From positions 1 through 64,000 of the forward strand of contig CAMWLG010000007.1 in NCBI GenBank assembly GCA_947175035.1: DNA of 64,000 nt. The letters run 5' to 3'. The notes below the pieces were generated by a model, which saw nothing but the letters and a program-made list of their open reading frames with translations, was not told the DNA's origin and made no database searches. Made by a program: the position numbers and the translations under genes. This DNA comes from an uncultured Lachnospiraceae bacterium. GTDB lineage: Bacteria; Bacillota; Clostridia; Lachnospirales; Lachnospiraceae. Shown here in pieces: positions 15,072-23,628 of this stretch (the first letter of the stretch is position 1; each line of letters opens with the position of its first letter).

Positions 15072-16319
15072 ATGGCAGGAAAGAATGCTGACAACAGTAT
15101 CAGATGTTCCTTTTGTAACAAGACCCAGGGGCAGGTACGCAAGCTGATTGCGGGTCCTGCCGGGGTGTATATCTGTGATGAATGTGTGGACATTTGCGCG
15201 GATATTCTGGAGGAAGAACTGGAGGACGAAGAGGAAGAAGAAGCGCAGCGCGCGGAGATCAATGTGCTGAAGCCTAGGGAGATCAAGAGCTTTTTGGATG
15301 AGTATGTCATTGGACAGGAAGCGGCAAAGAGAGCACTTTCCGTGGCAGTATACAACCATTACAAGCGCGTGACTGCTCCCAAGGATTTGGATGATGTGGA
15401 GTTGCAGAAGAGCAATATTATCATGGTGGGACCCACGGGTTCCGGCAAAACCTATCTGGCCCAGACTTTGGCAAAGATTATCAATGTGCCCTTTGCTATT
15501 GCGGACGCGACAACACTGACAGAAGCCGGCTATGTGGGCGAGGATGTGGAAAATATTCTGCTCAAGCTGATTCAGGCGGCGGATTATGATGTGGATCGCG
15601 CCCAGTACGGCATCATTTATATTGATGAGATTGATAAAATCACCAAGAAGGGCGAGAATGTATCGATTACCCGGGATGTGTCCGGTGAGGGTGTACAGCA
15701 GGCGCTCCTTAAGATTGTGGAGGGGACGGTTGCCAGTGTTCCGCCCCAGGGAGGCAGAAAGCATCCCCATCAGGAATTGATCCAAATAGACACCTCCAAT
15801 ATTCTCTTTATCTGTGGCGGTGCGTTTGACGGATTGGACAAAATCATAGAGGCGAGACTGGACAGGAAAGCCATTGGCTTTAACACGGAGCTTACAGCCA
15901 AGTCCACCAAGGAGGCCAGCGAGATTTTGCAGGAAGTAACAGCACAGGATTTGGTGAAATACGGACTGATTCCTGAGTTTGTGGGCCGTGTGCCCATCTG
16001 CGTGTCCTTGGAGGGATTGGATCGGGCGGCGTTGGTGCGCATTCTGAAGGAGCCCAAGAACGCGTTGATCAAGCAGTATCAGAAGCTTTTTGATATGGAC
16101 GAGGTGGAACTTTCATTCAATCAGGATGCCATTGAAGCCATTGCGGATCAGGCTTTTGAGAGAAAGACCGGTGCCCGGGGACTGCGCTCTATTATGGAGA
16201 GTATCATGATGGATACGATGTATGAGATTCCCTCAGACGAGAGTATTGAGGCATGTATCATTACCAAGGAGGCTGTGGAGGGAGGCGCTCCTCTCACGAT
16301 CCACAAGGAACCCGCATGA
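15072..16319 (+). CDS. clpX: ATP-dependent Clp protease ATP-binding subunit ClpX
   Basis: A 415-residue hexameric AAA+ unfoldase that delivers substrates to ClpP. The N-terminal zinc-binding domain has Cys12, Cys15, Cys35 and Cys38. An acidic linker (about 45-60) follows. Walker A is GPTGSGKT at 120-127 and Walker B is [10 protein letters not shown] near 183. The pore loop (GYVGEDVE) and the C-terminal sensor helix are also present. An AGGAG motif lies just before the start. The stop overlaps the engB start as ATGA, indicating coupling. Confidence 0.97.
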   Translation: MAGKNADNSIRCSFCNKTQGQVRKLIAGPAGVYICDECVDICADILEEELEDEEEEEAQRAEINVLKPREIKSFLDEYVIGQEAAKRALSVAVYNHYKRVTAPKDLDDVELQKSNIIMVGPTGSGKTYLAQTLAKIINVPFAIADATTLTEAGYVGEDVENILLKLIQAADYDVDRAQYGIIYIDEIDKITKKGENVSITRDVSGEGVQQALLKIVEGTVASVPPQGGRKHPHQELIQIDTSNILFICGGAFDGLDKIIEARLDRKAIGFNTELTAKSTKEASEILQEVTAQDLVKYGLIPEFVGRVPICVSLEGLDRAALVRILKEPKNALIKQYQKLFDMDEVELSFNQDAIEAIADQAFERKTGARGLRSIMESIMMDTMYEIPSDESIEACIITKEAVEGGAPLTIHKEPA

Positions 16320-16915
16320 TTATCAAAAGCGTGAATTTGGAAACTGTATGTGGTATCACTAGCAAATTGCCCGAGAATGTCCACCCCGAGGTGGCGTTCG
16401 CGGGCAAAAGCAATGTGGGGAAATCTTCCCTGATCAACGCGTTGATGAACCGCAAGTCCCTGGCGCGCACCAGTTCCCAGCCGGGGAAGACGCAGACAAT
16501 TAACTATTACAATATCAATGATGAACTGTATTTTGTGGACTTGCCAGGCTACGGTTATGCCAAGGCGAATGAGAAGGTGAAGGCACAGTGGGGCAAGATG
16601 GTTGAGGATTATCTCCACAAGTCAAAGCAGCTAAAATGCGTGTTTCTGCTCATTGATATCCGTCATGAGCCCGGCAAGAACGATGTCATCATGTATGACT
16701 GGATTAAAAGCCATGGTTATCAACCGATTATTATTGCCACAAAATTGGACAAGATCAATAGAAGCCAGATACAAAAACAGCTTAAGCTGATACGGAATAC
16801 ATTAAATACAGGTAAGGATACCATTTTGATTCCTTTTTCCGCCACGACCAAGCAGGGGAAAGAGGAAATCTATGAGATGTTGGACGGGATTGTGGAGGCA
16901 TCGGTTGCGGACTGA
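16316..16915 (+). CDS. engB: Ribosome biogenesis GTP-binding protein EngB (YsxC/YihA)
   Basis: A 199-residue GTPase needed for assembly of the large ribosomal subunit. The G motifs are G1 GKSNVGKS at 30-37, G3 DLPGYG at 75-80 and G4 TKLD near 143. The length is typical. The ATG at 16316 overlaps the clpX stop by four bases and has AAGGA upstream; a longer frame into clpX adds non-homologous residues. Confidence 0.95.
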   Translation: MIIKSVNLETVCGITSKLPENVHPEVAFAGKSNVGKSSLINALMNRKSLARTSSQPGKTQTINYYNINDELYFVDLPGYGYAKANEKVKAQWGKMVEDYLHKSKQLKCVFLLIDIRHEPGKNDVIMYDWIKSHGYQPIIIATKLDKINRSQIQKQLKLIRNTLNTGKDTILIPFSATTKQGKEEIYEMLDGIVEASVAD

Positions 16916-16957
16916 TGCAGTATCGCAAGCAAGCTCGCGATATGCGGGGGTATATCT

Positions 16958-18133
16958 ATGAGGAAATATGTCAAGGCGATTGTCAATCTTATCATTGCAT
17001 TAGTGGTTTTTCTGGTTGTCATTTTTGTGATGCCCAGACTCTTGGTGTTTTTCCTGCCTTTTGTGGCAGGCTGGATCATTGCACTGATTGCAAGTCCTTT
17101 GGTGCAATTCTTTGACAAGAAGCTCAAAATCAAACGAAAAGCGGGGGGCGCCGTGGTGATTGTGCTGGTGCTTGCGCTGGTGATTCTGGTGTTTTATCTG
17201 GCAGGCAGTAAGCTTGTGAAAGAGATTGTGGGACTTGTGGGAGCGCTTCCCGAGATTTGGGAGAGCACAGAGGCTGACTTTGAGGATATTTCCAAGAATC
17301 TCAGTGTGATTTATAACAGGCTTCCCAAGGATTTGCAGCAGGGAATCTCAGGGGTGAGCGGACAGATTACCACCTATCTGGGCGATATTTTTGGCAGCAT
17401 CAGTATGCCCACCATTGAGGCGGTGGGGAACTTTGCCAAGCAACTGCCGGCTATTTTTATCGGTGTGATCATGACCCTGCTCTCCGCCTATTGTTTTGTG
17501 GCAGAGCGGGAAAATATCAGCGAATGGTTTCGGCGGGTGATGCCGAAATCCATACTGGTGCAATATCAGATGATCAGGCGCGGGCTGGTGAGAGCAGTGG
17601 GCGGATATTTCAAGGCGCAGCTTCGCATAGAGGTCTGGATGTATCTGCTGCTTGTGATCGGGCTGGTGATTTTGCGGGTGAATTATGCGTTGTTGATCGC
17701 TTTAATTATTGCCTTTTTGGACTTTATCCCTTTTTTTGGAACGGGCACGGTGCTGGTTCCCTGGGCAATTATCAAGATTTTGAGTGCGGATTACAAGATG
17801 GCCATTGGGCTCCTGATCATCTGGGGAGTGGGGCAGTTGGTTCGCCAGTTGATTCAGCCAAAGATTGTGGGGGACTCTATCGGGGTGAAACCGATCCCCA
17901 CCTTGTTCCTGCTCTATGTGGGTTATCGGCTCGGCGGAGTGTTCGGAATGATCGTGGCGGTTCCTGTCGGGTTGATTGTATACACTATGTATGCGGAGGG
18001 GGCTTTTGACACCACAAGGAAGAGTCTGCTCATATTGGTGCATGGGCTGAATCGTTTCCGCAAGCTGGAAGAGCAGGATTTGGAAGGGATATCCGAAATC
18101 ACGGCTTCCAATAGAAAGGAGCCCCATGCGTAA
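16958..18133 (+). CDS. AI-2E family permease (YtvI-like)
   Basis: A 391-residue integral membrane protein of the AI-2E/PerM family with about seven to eight membrane segments. There is an N-terminal pair, a long soluble stretch at about 85-150, then a hydrophobic core ending with DFIPFFGTGTVLVPWAI and the family segment PTLFLLYVGYRLGGVFGMI. The organisation resembles the sporulation-associated YtvI group more than true AI-2 exporters, and the substrate is unknown. Its 3' end overlaps truA by eight bases, so the two are co-transcribed. Confidence 0.82.
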   Translation: MRKYVKAIVNLIIALVVFLVVIFVMPRLLVFFLPFVAGWIIALIASPLVQFFDKKLKIKRKAGGAVVIVLVLALVILVFYLAGSKLVKEIVGLVGALPEIWESTEADFEDISKNLSVIYNRLPKDLQQGISGVSGQITTYLGDIFGSISMPTIEAVGNFAKQLPAIFIGVIMTLLSAYCFVAERENISEWFRRVMPKSILVQYQMIRRGLVRAVGGYFKAQLRIEVWMYLLLVIGLVILRVNYALLIALIIAFLDFIPFFGTGTVLVPWAIIKILSADYKMAIGLLIIWGVGQLVRQLIQPKIVGDSIGVKPIPTLFLLYVGYRLGGVFGMIVAVPVGLIVYTMYAEGAFDTTRKSLLILVHGLNRFRKLEEQDLEGISEITASNRKEPHA

Positions 18134-18863
18134 TATCAGATTATTGCTGCAATATGAGGGCAGCAGGTATCAGGGCTGGCAGAGACAGCAGTCTACGGAC
18201 AATACCATTCAAGGGAAACTGGAAGTTCTGCTTAGCAGGATGTGCGGTGAAACAATCACGCTTTCGGGTAGCGGCAGGACGGACGCGGGAGTGCATGCGT
18301 TGGGGCAGGTGGCTAACTTTCACACGGAATGTCAAATGCCCGTGGAGGAGATGCTTGCATATATCAATCGGTATCTGCCAGAGGATATCGCGGTGGTGGA
18401 GATTGCGGAGGCGCCACTTAGATTTCACAGCCGGCTCAATGCCAAGGGAAAGCATTATGAATACCGGGTGATCAACAGTGCGATTCCGGATGTGTTTCGC
18501 AGAAGATACGCCTTGGAGATGCCGGAGAGTCTGGATGTGGAGGCTATGAGGCAGGCGGCGGGATTCTTGCTGGGGGAACATGATTTTAAAAGCTTTACTT
18601 CCGCCAAAAAGGGCAAGAAATCCACAGTGCGCCGTATTGATGAGATTGCGATTGTCAAGGAGGGGAATGTCATCACTTTTTCCTTTCGGGGCAACGGATT
18701 TCTTCACCATATGATACGGATTCTCATGGGCACACTGTTGGAGGTTGGCATGGGGAAACGTGCTCCCGAGAGCATGGAGGAGATTCTCGCGGCGAGGGAC
18801 AGGGAGCAGGCGGGGCCGCTGGTGCCCGCAAAAGGGCTTGTGCTTGTAGAGGTCTATTTCTAA
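18126..18863 (+). CDS. truA: tRNA pseudouridine(38-40) synthase
   Basis: A 245-residue enzyme that isomerises uridine to pseudouridine at positions 38-40 of the tRNA anticodon arm. The catalytic Asp lies in GSGRTDAGVHALGQVANF near residue 50. The later motifs FHSRLNAKGKHYEYR and HHMIRILMGTLLEVG are family signatures. The start overlaps the permease gene; GAAAGGAG lies upstream. A strong terminator follows the stop. Confidence 0.96.
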   Translation: MRNIRLLLQYEGSRYQGWQRQQSTDNTIQGKLEVLLSRMCGETITLSGSGRTDAGVHALGQVANFHTECQMPVEEMLAYINRYLPEDIAVVEIAEAPLRFHSRLNAKGKHYEYRVINSAIPDVFRRRYALEMPESLDVEAMRQAAGFLLGEHDFKSFTSAKKGKKSTVRRIDEIAIVKEGNVITFSFRGNGFLHHMIRILMGTLLEVGMGKRAPESMEEILAARDREQAGPLVPAKGLVLVEVYF

Positions 18864-18900
18864 AATTTATATAAAATTTTATTTTGAGTGTAACTTTTGT

Positions 18901-18938
18901 GCCTTCAAAGTCGTCTAATACTTTGAAGGCATTTTTTT
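18901..18938 (+). terminator. Intrinsic terminator after truA
   Basis: The perfect 10-bp stem GCCTTCAAAG/CTTTGAAGGC (18901-18910 and 18921-18930) is followed by a run of seven T residues. It ends the clpP-truA transcription run. Confidence 0.93.
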
Positions 18939-18953
18939 ATGCGCAGAGGAGCG

Positions 18954-19024
18954 TAATAGTTCAGCTCGCGCCATTCATGCAAGCATGATTCGCTCCAGCG
19001 GATCAGCTATGGCTGAACTGTTTA
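18954..19024. repeat. Short diverged relative of the 174-bp element
   Basis: About 71 bases ending in imperfect inverted repeats, TAATAGTTCAGC and GCTGAACTGTTTA, which match the ends of the 174-bp elements. The interior is different and holds the palindrome CATGCAAGCATG. It looks like a deleted or related form. Confidence 0.5.
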
Positions 19025-19118
19025 TAGAAATTTAAGAAATAATTTGCAAAAAATATGCAGGCTTTTGGTAGACTAGGGGATATCAGATCATACAGGCTTG
19101 CAGGGCGAGGTGAACGAT

Positions 19119-19817
19119 ATGGAGAGAAACATAGGGATATACAACGATCACACGGGCGTGTCAGAGAAAATGAGGGCGCTTTTTGCGGGAGAGAATATTA
19201 GATTGCAGCTTTTTGAGAATTGGGAGCAGCTTCTTTTGATGTTAGAGGAGAATCGGATACATCTTATGCTGGTTGATGTGGAGTTGGACGACAGAGGATG
19301 GTATAATGGCGTGGAGGTGCTTGCACAGATTCGGCAAAAAAGCAGCATTCCCATTATCGTGGTGTCTGCTCAGGGTGCTGAGGCGGCTAAGATTATGGCT
19401 CTGAACGCGGGGGCGGATGACTATGTGGTGGATGGCTACAATCCCTTGGAACTCCTGGCGAGGGTGAAATGTCAGCTGCGCCGCTATGACCAGCTTGTGA
19501 AAGTACGCAATAATATTGACCAAATATACAAGGTGGATGACCTGGAGGTGAATGATATTTACCGCAGGGTCACGGTGGAGGGCAGAGAGGTAAAGCTTAC
19601 CCCCATTGAGTATAATATTTTAAAGCTGTTGATTCAGGAGCGGGGCAAGGTGCTCTCCATCAGTCAGATTTATGAATCTATCTGGCATATGCAGGCCATC
19701 GGCGCGGACAATACGATTGCTGTACATATTCGCCATATCCGGGAGAAAATCGAGCAAAATCCCAAGGAACCCAGATATCTGAAGGTGGTGTGGGGAACCG
19801 GTTATAAGGTGGGGTAA
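19119..19817 (+). CDS. OmpR-family response regulator with atypical receiver
   Basis: A 232-residue DNA-binding regulator. Residues 1-120 are a receiver domain in which the phospho-acceptor Asp53 (LVDVEL) and the switch Ser83 are present. The usual acidic pair near the N-terminus is reduced (IYNDH), and the invariant Lys of the KP motif is Asp105 (DYVVDGYNP). Residues 130-232 are a winged-helix domain ending VWGTGYKVG. No histidine kinase gene lies nearby, so it is an orphan. The ATG at 19119 follows GCGAGGTG; a TTG at 19098 is less likely. Phosphorylation-independent control is plausible but inferred. Confidence 0.85.
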   Translation: MERNIGIYNDHTGVSEKMRALFAGENIRLQLFENWEQLLLMLEENRIHLMLVDVELDDRGWYNGVEVLAQIRQKSSIPIIVVSAQGAEAAKIMALNAGADDYVVDGYNPLELLARVKCQLRRYDQLVKVRNNIDQIYKVDDLEVNDIYRRVTVEGREVKLTPIEYNILKLLIQERGKVLSISQIYESIWHMQAIGADNTIAVHIRHIREKIEQNPKEPRYLKVVWGTGYKVG

Positions 19818-19889
19818 TGTCGCCGATATAGAGGATAGTGCTGATATTGATAAAGAGAGTGTGAGAGAAGAAGGCAGGAAAGTACGGTT

Positions 19890-20657
19890 ATGGAGGAAAA
19901 GGTCTTAGAACGATGGCAGGGAATCAGCGCTAGTACATTAAAGCTGTTCGCTGTCATCACTATGTTGATTGACCATATCGCGGCGGTGGTGGTGATTCGT
20001 ATGTTGCAGGCAGACGGCAGCCACGAGATGCTTGTGACATACAATGTGATGCGTCAAATCGGGCGCATTGCCTTCCCGATTTATTGTTTTATGTTGGTGG
20101 AAGGCTTGGCGCGCACGCGTAATAAATGGAAATACGCGGCCAGATTGGGGGGATTTGCCCTATTGAGCGAGATTCCCTTTGATCTGGCATTTCATGGCGA
20201 GGTGCTGGAATTCAGCTATCAGAACGTATTTTTTACTTTGGTGATCGGACTGTTAACCATGATAGTCATTGATGAGATAGAGACAGGGAAGCATGGAGAA
20301 AAGAGCGCGGCATGGAGATGGCCATTCGAGCAGATCTTGGTTTTGCTTACCTGTGCGGCGGGCATGGGACTTGCCCATCTGCTTCAGACGGACTACGGTC
20401 TGCGTGGGGTAGCATGTATTCTGGTCATGTACTTCCTGCGCAAGAGAAGATGGTTGGAGCTTGTGGCAGGCTATATCGCCTTCGTGGTATTTCTGCAGGA
20501 GATTGCCGCCCTGCCTGCCTTCCTCGCTCTCGCATTCTACCGCGGCCGGAAAGGTTTTGATGCCAAATTCTTTTTCTATGGCTTCTATCCTGTACACCTG
20601 TTGCTGCTGTATCTTGTTTATGTGCTGCTGGGACTTGCGGCGTACCCGGCATTGTAA
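19890..20657 (+). CDS. TraX-family membrane protein
   Basis: A 255-residue polytopic membrane protein with about seven membrane segments. The family is named for the F-plasmid pilin N-acetyltransferase TraX, but chromosomal members in Lachnospiraceae have no known substrate. Family patterns include MLIDHIAAV, RIAFPIYCFMLVEGL and LSEIPFDLAFHG in the first half. The stop codon TAA lies within the first bases of the 174-bp repeat element, so the element end defines the C-terminus. It is probably cotranscribed with the response regulator 72 bases upstream. Confidence 0.82.
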   Translation: MEEKVLERWQGISASTLKLFAVITMLIDHIAAVVVIRMLQADGSHEMLVTYNVMRQIGRIAFPIYCFMLVEGLARTRNKWKYAARLGGFALLSEIPFDLAFHGEVLEFSYQNVFFTLVIGLLTMIVIDEIETGKHGEKSAAWRWPFEQILVLLTCAAGMGLAHLLQTDYGLRGVACILVMYFLRKRRWLELVAGYIAFVVFLQEIAALPAFLALAFYRGRKGFDAKFFFYGFYPVHLLLLYLVYVLLGLAAYPAL

Positions 20658-20827
20658 CAGTTCAGCCCTCACATTCATAAAAGCGTCTGCTTCGCATCCG
20701 TCGCCGCTTTGCGGCTCATCTTTTATTTCATATGAGGGCGCTCCGCTCATGAAATAATCTGTAAGCAGTGCTTTGTGTGCAAGCACCCACGCACTGGTTA
20801 CAGATTATCTCATGGCTGAACTGTTAC
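20654..20827. repeat. 174-bp inverted-repeat element, copy B
   Basis: Same length and orientation as copy A at 12504-12677, with 8 differences. Both 14-bp terminal inverted repeats are identical to copy A. In the long internal stem the pair T-A of copy A (12609, 12653) is C-G here (20759, 20803), a compensatory change, and an A-C mismatch of copy A (12611, 12651) is G-C here. The left end overlaps the stop codon of the TraX gene. Confidence 0.85.
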
Positions 20828-20848
20828 CACAATTTGTTTTTTCTTTCG

Positions 20849-20877
20849 TTGACTATTTGCATAAAGTCGTGTAAAAT
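20849..20877 (+). promoter_or_regulatory. Promoter of the GH105 gene
   Basis: TTGACT at 20849-20854, a 17-base spacer and TAAAAT at 20872-20877 lie about 45 bases before the start codon and directly beside repeat copy B. Confidence 0.65.
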
Positions 20878-20923
20878 GGATTACAGGCTTATAATTCAGG
20901 GATAACGATGGAGGAAAATTTAC

Positions 20924-22063
20924 ATGCAAATGCCAATTTTTGAGAAGTATATTGACGGGTTGATCGAGAAGAGTACTTTGGACATACCTGCATGGAATAT
21001 TGAGAAAGCCAGAGAAGGGAAGGCAGGCGGTTGGAATTATATCGACGGCTGCATGATTCTTGCGTTGCTGGAGATTTATAATGCAACGGGCGAGAAGAAG
21101 TATTATGAGTTCGCGGACGCGTTCATTGACCACAGGGTGAAGGAGGACGGCACTATCAACGGTTATTCTGTGGAGGCATATAATATTGACAATGTCAATG
21201 CGGGTAAGACGTTGTTTGCCCTGTATGAGCTCAATGGCAAGGAGAAATACAGAAAGGCGATTGATTTGATCTACAGTCAGGTGCAGAATCAGCCCCGTAC
21301 GGTGGACGGCAATTTCTGGCACAAGAAGATTTATCCCCATCAGGTGTGGTTGGACGGCCTGTATATGGGACAGCCGTTCTATATGGAATACGAGACGAAG
21401 TTCAACAATAAGAAGAATTATCAAGACATATTCTCCCAGTTCGCCAATGTGGTGAAATACATCCGCGATGAGAAAACGGGATTGTACTATCATGGATACG
21501 ATTCCTCCAAATCCGCTTTCTGGTGTGACAAGGAGACAGGGCTTTCCCAGAATTTCTGGCTGAGAGCGTTGGGATGGTATTCCATGGCGCTCCTGGACAC
21601 CTTGGATAAGTGTGATCCTGGCGAAGAGTGGAAGGCCGAGTATGAGAATTTAAAGCAGGTGTTTGTTGATTTGATCAACTCTATGCTGAAGTTCCAGGAT
21701 GAGAGCGGCATGTGGTATCAGCTGCCCGCAAGAGGCGGCGAGGAACCCAACTATTTGGAGACCAGCGGCAGCGCGATTATGGCATACTCTCTATTGAAGG
21801 GTGTCCGGCTTGGATTTTTGCCTGAGGAGTACAGACAATATGGAATGAAGGCATTCCAGGGCATTTGTGACAAATACTTGAAGGAGAAAGACGGTTTGAG
21901 TCTGGGCGGTATCTGTCTGGTGGCAGGTCTCGGACCCGAGGACAAGCCCCAGCGGGACGGTTCCTTTGAATACTATATGTCAGAGCCTATCGTGGAGGAC
22001 GATGCTAAAGGTGTCGGGCCATTGCTTTTGGCGTATACGGAACTGCGCAGGCTTTCCGACTAG
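20924..22063 (+). CDS. GH105 unsaturated rhamnogalacturonyl hydrolase
   Basis: A 379-residue cytosolic glycosidase of the GH88/GH105 group, without a signal peptide. The enzymes remove the unsaturated uronic acid left at the non-reducing end of pectin fragments by lyases. The general acid/base Asp144 lies in HQVWLDGLYMGQPFY, and a second conserved Asp (89) lies in NIDNVNAGK. Length and motifs match YteR/YesR. It has its own promoter and terminator, so it is a single-gene unit; the substrate may be another uronic glycan. Confidence 0.9.
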   Translation: MQMPIFEKYIDGLIEKSTLDIPAWNIEKAREGKAGGWNYIDGCMILALLEIYNATGEKKYYEFADAFIDHRVKEDGTINGYSVEAYNIDNVNAGKTLFALYELNGKEKYRKAIDLIYSQVQNQPRTVDGNFWHKKIYPHQVWLDGLYMGQPFYMEYETKFNNKKNYQDIFSQFANVVKYIRDEKTGLYYHGYDSSKSAFWCDKETGLSQNFWLRALGWYSMALLDTLDKCDPGEEWKAEYENLKQVFVDLINSMLKFQDESGMWYQLPARGGEEPNYLETSGSAIMAYSLLKGVRLGFLPEEYRQYGMKAFQGICDKYLKEKDGLSLGGICLVAGLGPEDKPQRDGSFEYYMSEPIVEDDAKGVGPLLLAYTELRRLSD

Positions 22064-22104
22064 GAATGTTGTTTGAAATTAATATGGATTTATAAACGAG
22101 AAGA

Positions 22105-22150
22105 GACTGTGAGAATGGAGTGATTGAAATTGTATTTTCACAGTCTTTTT
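22105..22150 (+). terminator. Intrinsic terminator after the GH105 gene
   Basis: GACTGTGA (22105-22112) pairs with TCACAGTC (22138-22145), with a long loop and a following T-run. Confidence 0.7.
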
Positions 22151-22238
22151 CGTTTTTTGAACCGAATGTCGATTCGTCGGAGCTTTTCTCATTATGCATT
22201 GACAAAACGATTATTCAATTGTATTTTATGGAGGATAT

Positions 22239-22961
22239 ATGACAAAGGAACACTTTAAAAATTTTTTAAATAGAAAAAGCAGGAAACGTGGGAGAGGGAT
22301 ATGGCTTTTTGCCTGTATATGCATAGCAGGTGCTAATAGTTTAGTGGGTTGTCGAATGGGCGAAGAAATATCAGATAATGGCCCCCAAATAGTGGCCCAT
22401 GATGAACATTTTGACCAAATCCATGACGAAGATTCTGGCCAAATCCGTGCTGAAGATTCTGATCAAATTGAAATACAAGCTGATGATGAGCGGGTGGTGA
22501 TTTTTGCGCAGGATTTTATAGATCAATTTAATGGAACGATTGCCGGTTCGGAGGAAATAACTTTAACGGAATATATTGGAAATTCAAATCTGCTTGCTTT
22601 TGCGGAGAAGATGATCCTACTCACTAAAAGACAGGACGAACTGGGAATGAACGCTGTGATTTATGGTGCGGAAAATGAATTTAATGATGTAAAATGTGAG
22701 GAAATAGAGAAAGACATTTATTACGTAAAAACACAGTTCCGTTATGAAGGCTCCGGTATGACATGTCAATTGATCATAAAAAAGACGGAGGATGATCTGG
22801 AAATTATGGATTTCTATTTTGGAACCAAGGATGGAGTGGATACCATATCAACAGGGCATCATGCAGAACGCAAAGTCGATAATCCGAATCTATGGAATGA
22901 AGAGGATTGGGTGATGAGCGTAAATGAAAGATTGATTGAATATGAGGGAAATCTGCAGTAG
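22239..22961 (+). CDS. Predicted lipoprotein, unknown function
   Basis: A 240-residue protein. The N-terminus is basic and followed by a hydrophobic segment ending in a lipobox, LVGC, at about residue 38, so it should be exported and lipid-anchored. Residues about 50-85 are a run of acidic near-repeats (FDQIHDED, GQIRAED, DQIEIQ). The remainder is a compact alpha/beta domain with no motif I recognise. GGAGG lies upstream of the ATG. No neighbour suggests its role. Confidence 0.7.
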   Translation: MTKEHFKNFLNRKSRKRGRGIWLFACICIAGANSLVGCRMGEEISDNGPQIVAHDEHFDQIHDEDSGQIRAEDSDQIEIQADDERVVIFAQDFIDQFNGTIAGSEEITLTEYIGNSNLLAFAEKMILLTKRQDELGMNAVIYGAENEFNDVKCEEIEKDIYYVKTQFRYEGSGMTCQLIIKKTEDDLEIMDFYFGTKDGVDTISTGHHAERKVDNPNLWNEEDWVMSVNERLIEYEGNLQ

Positions 22962-22970
22962 ATGTGCAAT

Positions 22971-23043
22971 CGAGTAGGGAGGTGTTCCCCTACTCGCCGC
23001 GCGGGGTGCGTGCTGCAAAGCAGCAATATACATTGCGCACCCC
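22971..23043. repeat. Two tandem hairpins
   Basis: CGAGTAGGG with CCCTACTCG (22971-22996), then GGGGTGCG with CGCACCCC (23003-23043), the latter containing a CTGC/GCAG inner stem. They lie between the lipoprotein stop and the cold-shock gene terminator. No T-run follows either hairpin. Confidence 0.5.
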
Positions 23044-23052
23044 TGCGCATAT

Positions 23053-23082
23053 AAAAAGCCGACTCCCGGGAGAGTCGGCTTT
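23053..23082 (-). terminator. Terminator of the cold-shock gene
   Basis: AAAGCCGACTC and GAGTCGGCTTT form an 11-bp stem with a six-base loop; on the minus strand T residues follow (complement of 23053-23057). It can also serve the lipoprotein gene on the plus strand. Confidence 0.8.
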
Positions 23083-23104
23083 AGTGGTCGTTATGCAAAT
23101 GCAA

Positions 23105-23320
23105 TTAGCCTACAACAACTACGTTGGTAGCGCGAACCTTGCTGCTGTTCTGAGGATCAGTCTCGGTATCGAAAGTAACCTTCTGGCCTTCCTCAAGAGA
23201 CTTGAAGCCCTCTGCAACGATAGCGGAGAAGTGTACGAATACTTCCTCGTTTGTTGCGTCGTTGGTGATGAAACCATAACCTTTCTGTGCATTAAACCAC
23301 TTAACTGTACCGTTATTCAT
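23105..23320 (-). CDS. Cold-shock protein, CspA family
   Basis: A 71-residue OB-fold single-stranded nucleic-acid-binding protein that acts as an RNA chaperone. Both RNA-binding motifs are present: KGYGFI at about 13-18 and VFVHF at about 27-31. The family start [10 protein letters not shown] is also seen. AGGAGG lies just before the ATG. The gene has a strong promoter, a leader of about 160 bases with a long hairpin, and its own terminator. Confidence 0.96.
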   Translation of the reverse strand: MNNGTVKWFNAQKGYGFITNDATNEEVFVHFSAIVAEGFKSLEEGQKVTFDTETDPQNSSKVRATNVVVVG

Positions 23321-23381
23321 ATGGTACCTCCTTCTTCCGGGTATTTCCCTTTTTCAGTATTTGTGATTCTAAAACTAGGAC

Positions 23382-23454
23382 AAAAAAATCACATATTTTT
23401 GTAAACCATTCTTTGCTCCAGAATAAAAGTAACAATGACTTACAAAAATATGTG
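23382..23454 (-). promoter_or_regulatory. Long hairpin plus T-run in the csp leader
   Basis: On the transcript CACATATTTTTGTAA (complement of 23440-23454) can pair perfectly over 15 bases with TTACAAAAATATGTG (complement of 23390-23404). The loop is 35 bases and seven U residues follow immediately. The shape is that of an intrinsic terminator about 60 bases before the start codon, suggesting attenuation or a temperature-sensitive switch. Similar sequences are known in csp leaders, but this one is judged only from base pairing. Confidence 0.6.
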
Positions 23455-23486
23455 AGTTCAATGACTTTCATTTAGAATACGCTGAC

Positions 23487-23516
23487 AGTATAGCATCTAA
23501 AATATAGTGATGTCAA
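23487..23516 (-). promoter_or_regulatory. Promoter of the cold-shock gene
   Basis: On the minus strand TTGACA (23511-23516), an 18-base spacer and TATACT (23487-23492). Transcription would begin near 23480, giving a leader of about 160 bases. Confidence 0.75.
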
Positions 23517-23628
23517 GTATATTTTTATATACTTTTGCAAAAAGTATTCACAGAGACTCAAGCATGCGTGAAAGTTGCGCAAATAAGGGAAGTTTGGGGC
23601 CATTTAAGATGGCGGAATGAGAGGAAAA

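Noticed and set aside
14400-15785. A 461-codon open frame on the minus strand opposite clpP and clpX
   Set aside because: It lies wholly antisense to two highly conserved genes, has no ribosome binding site or family similarity, and is a by-product of their codon use.
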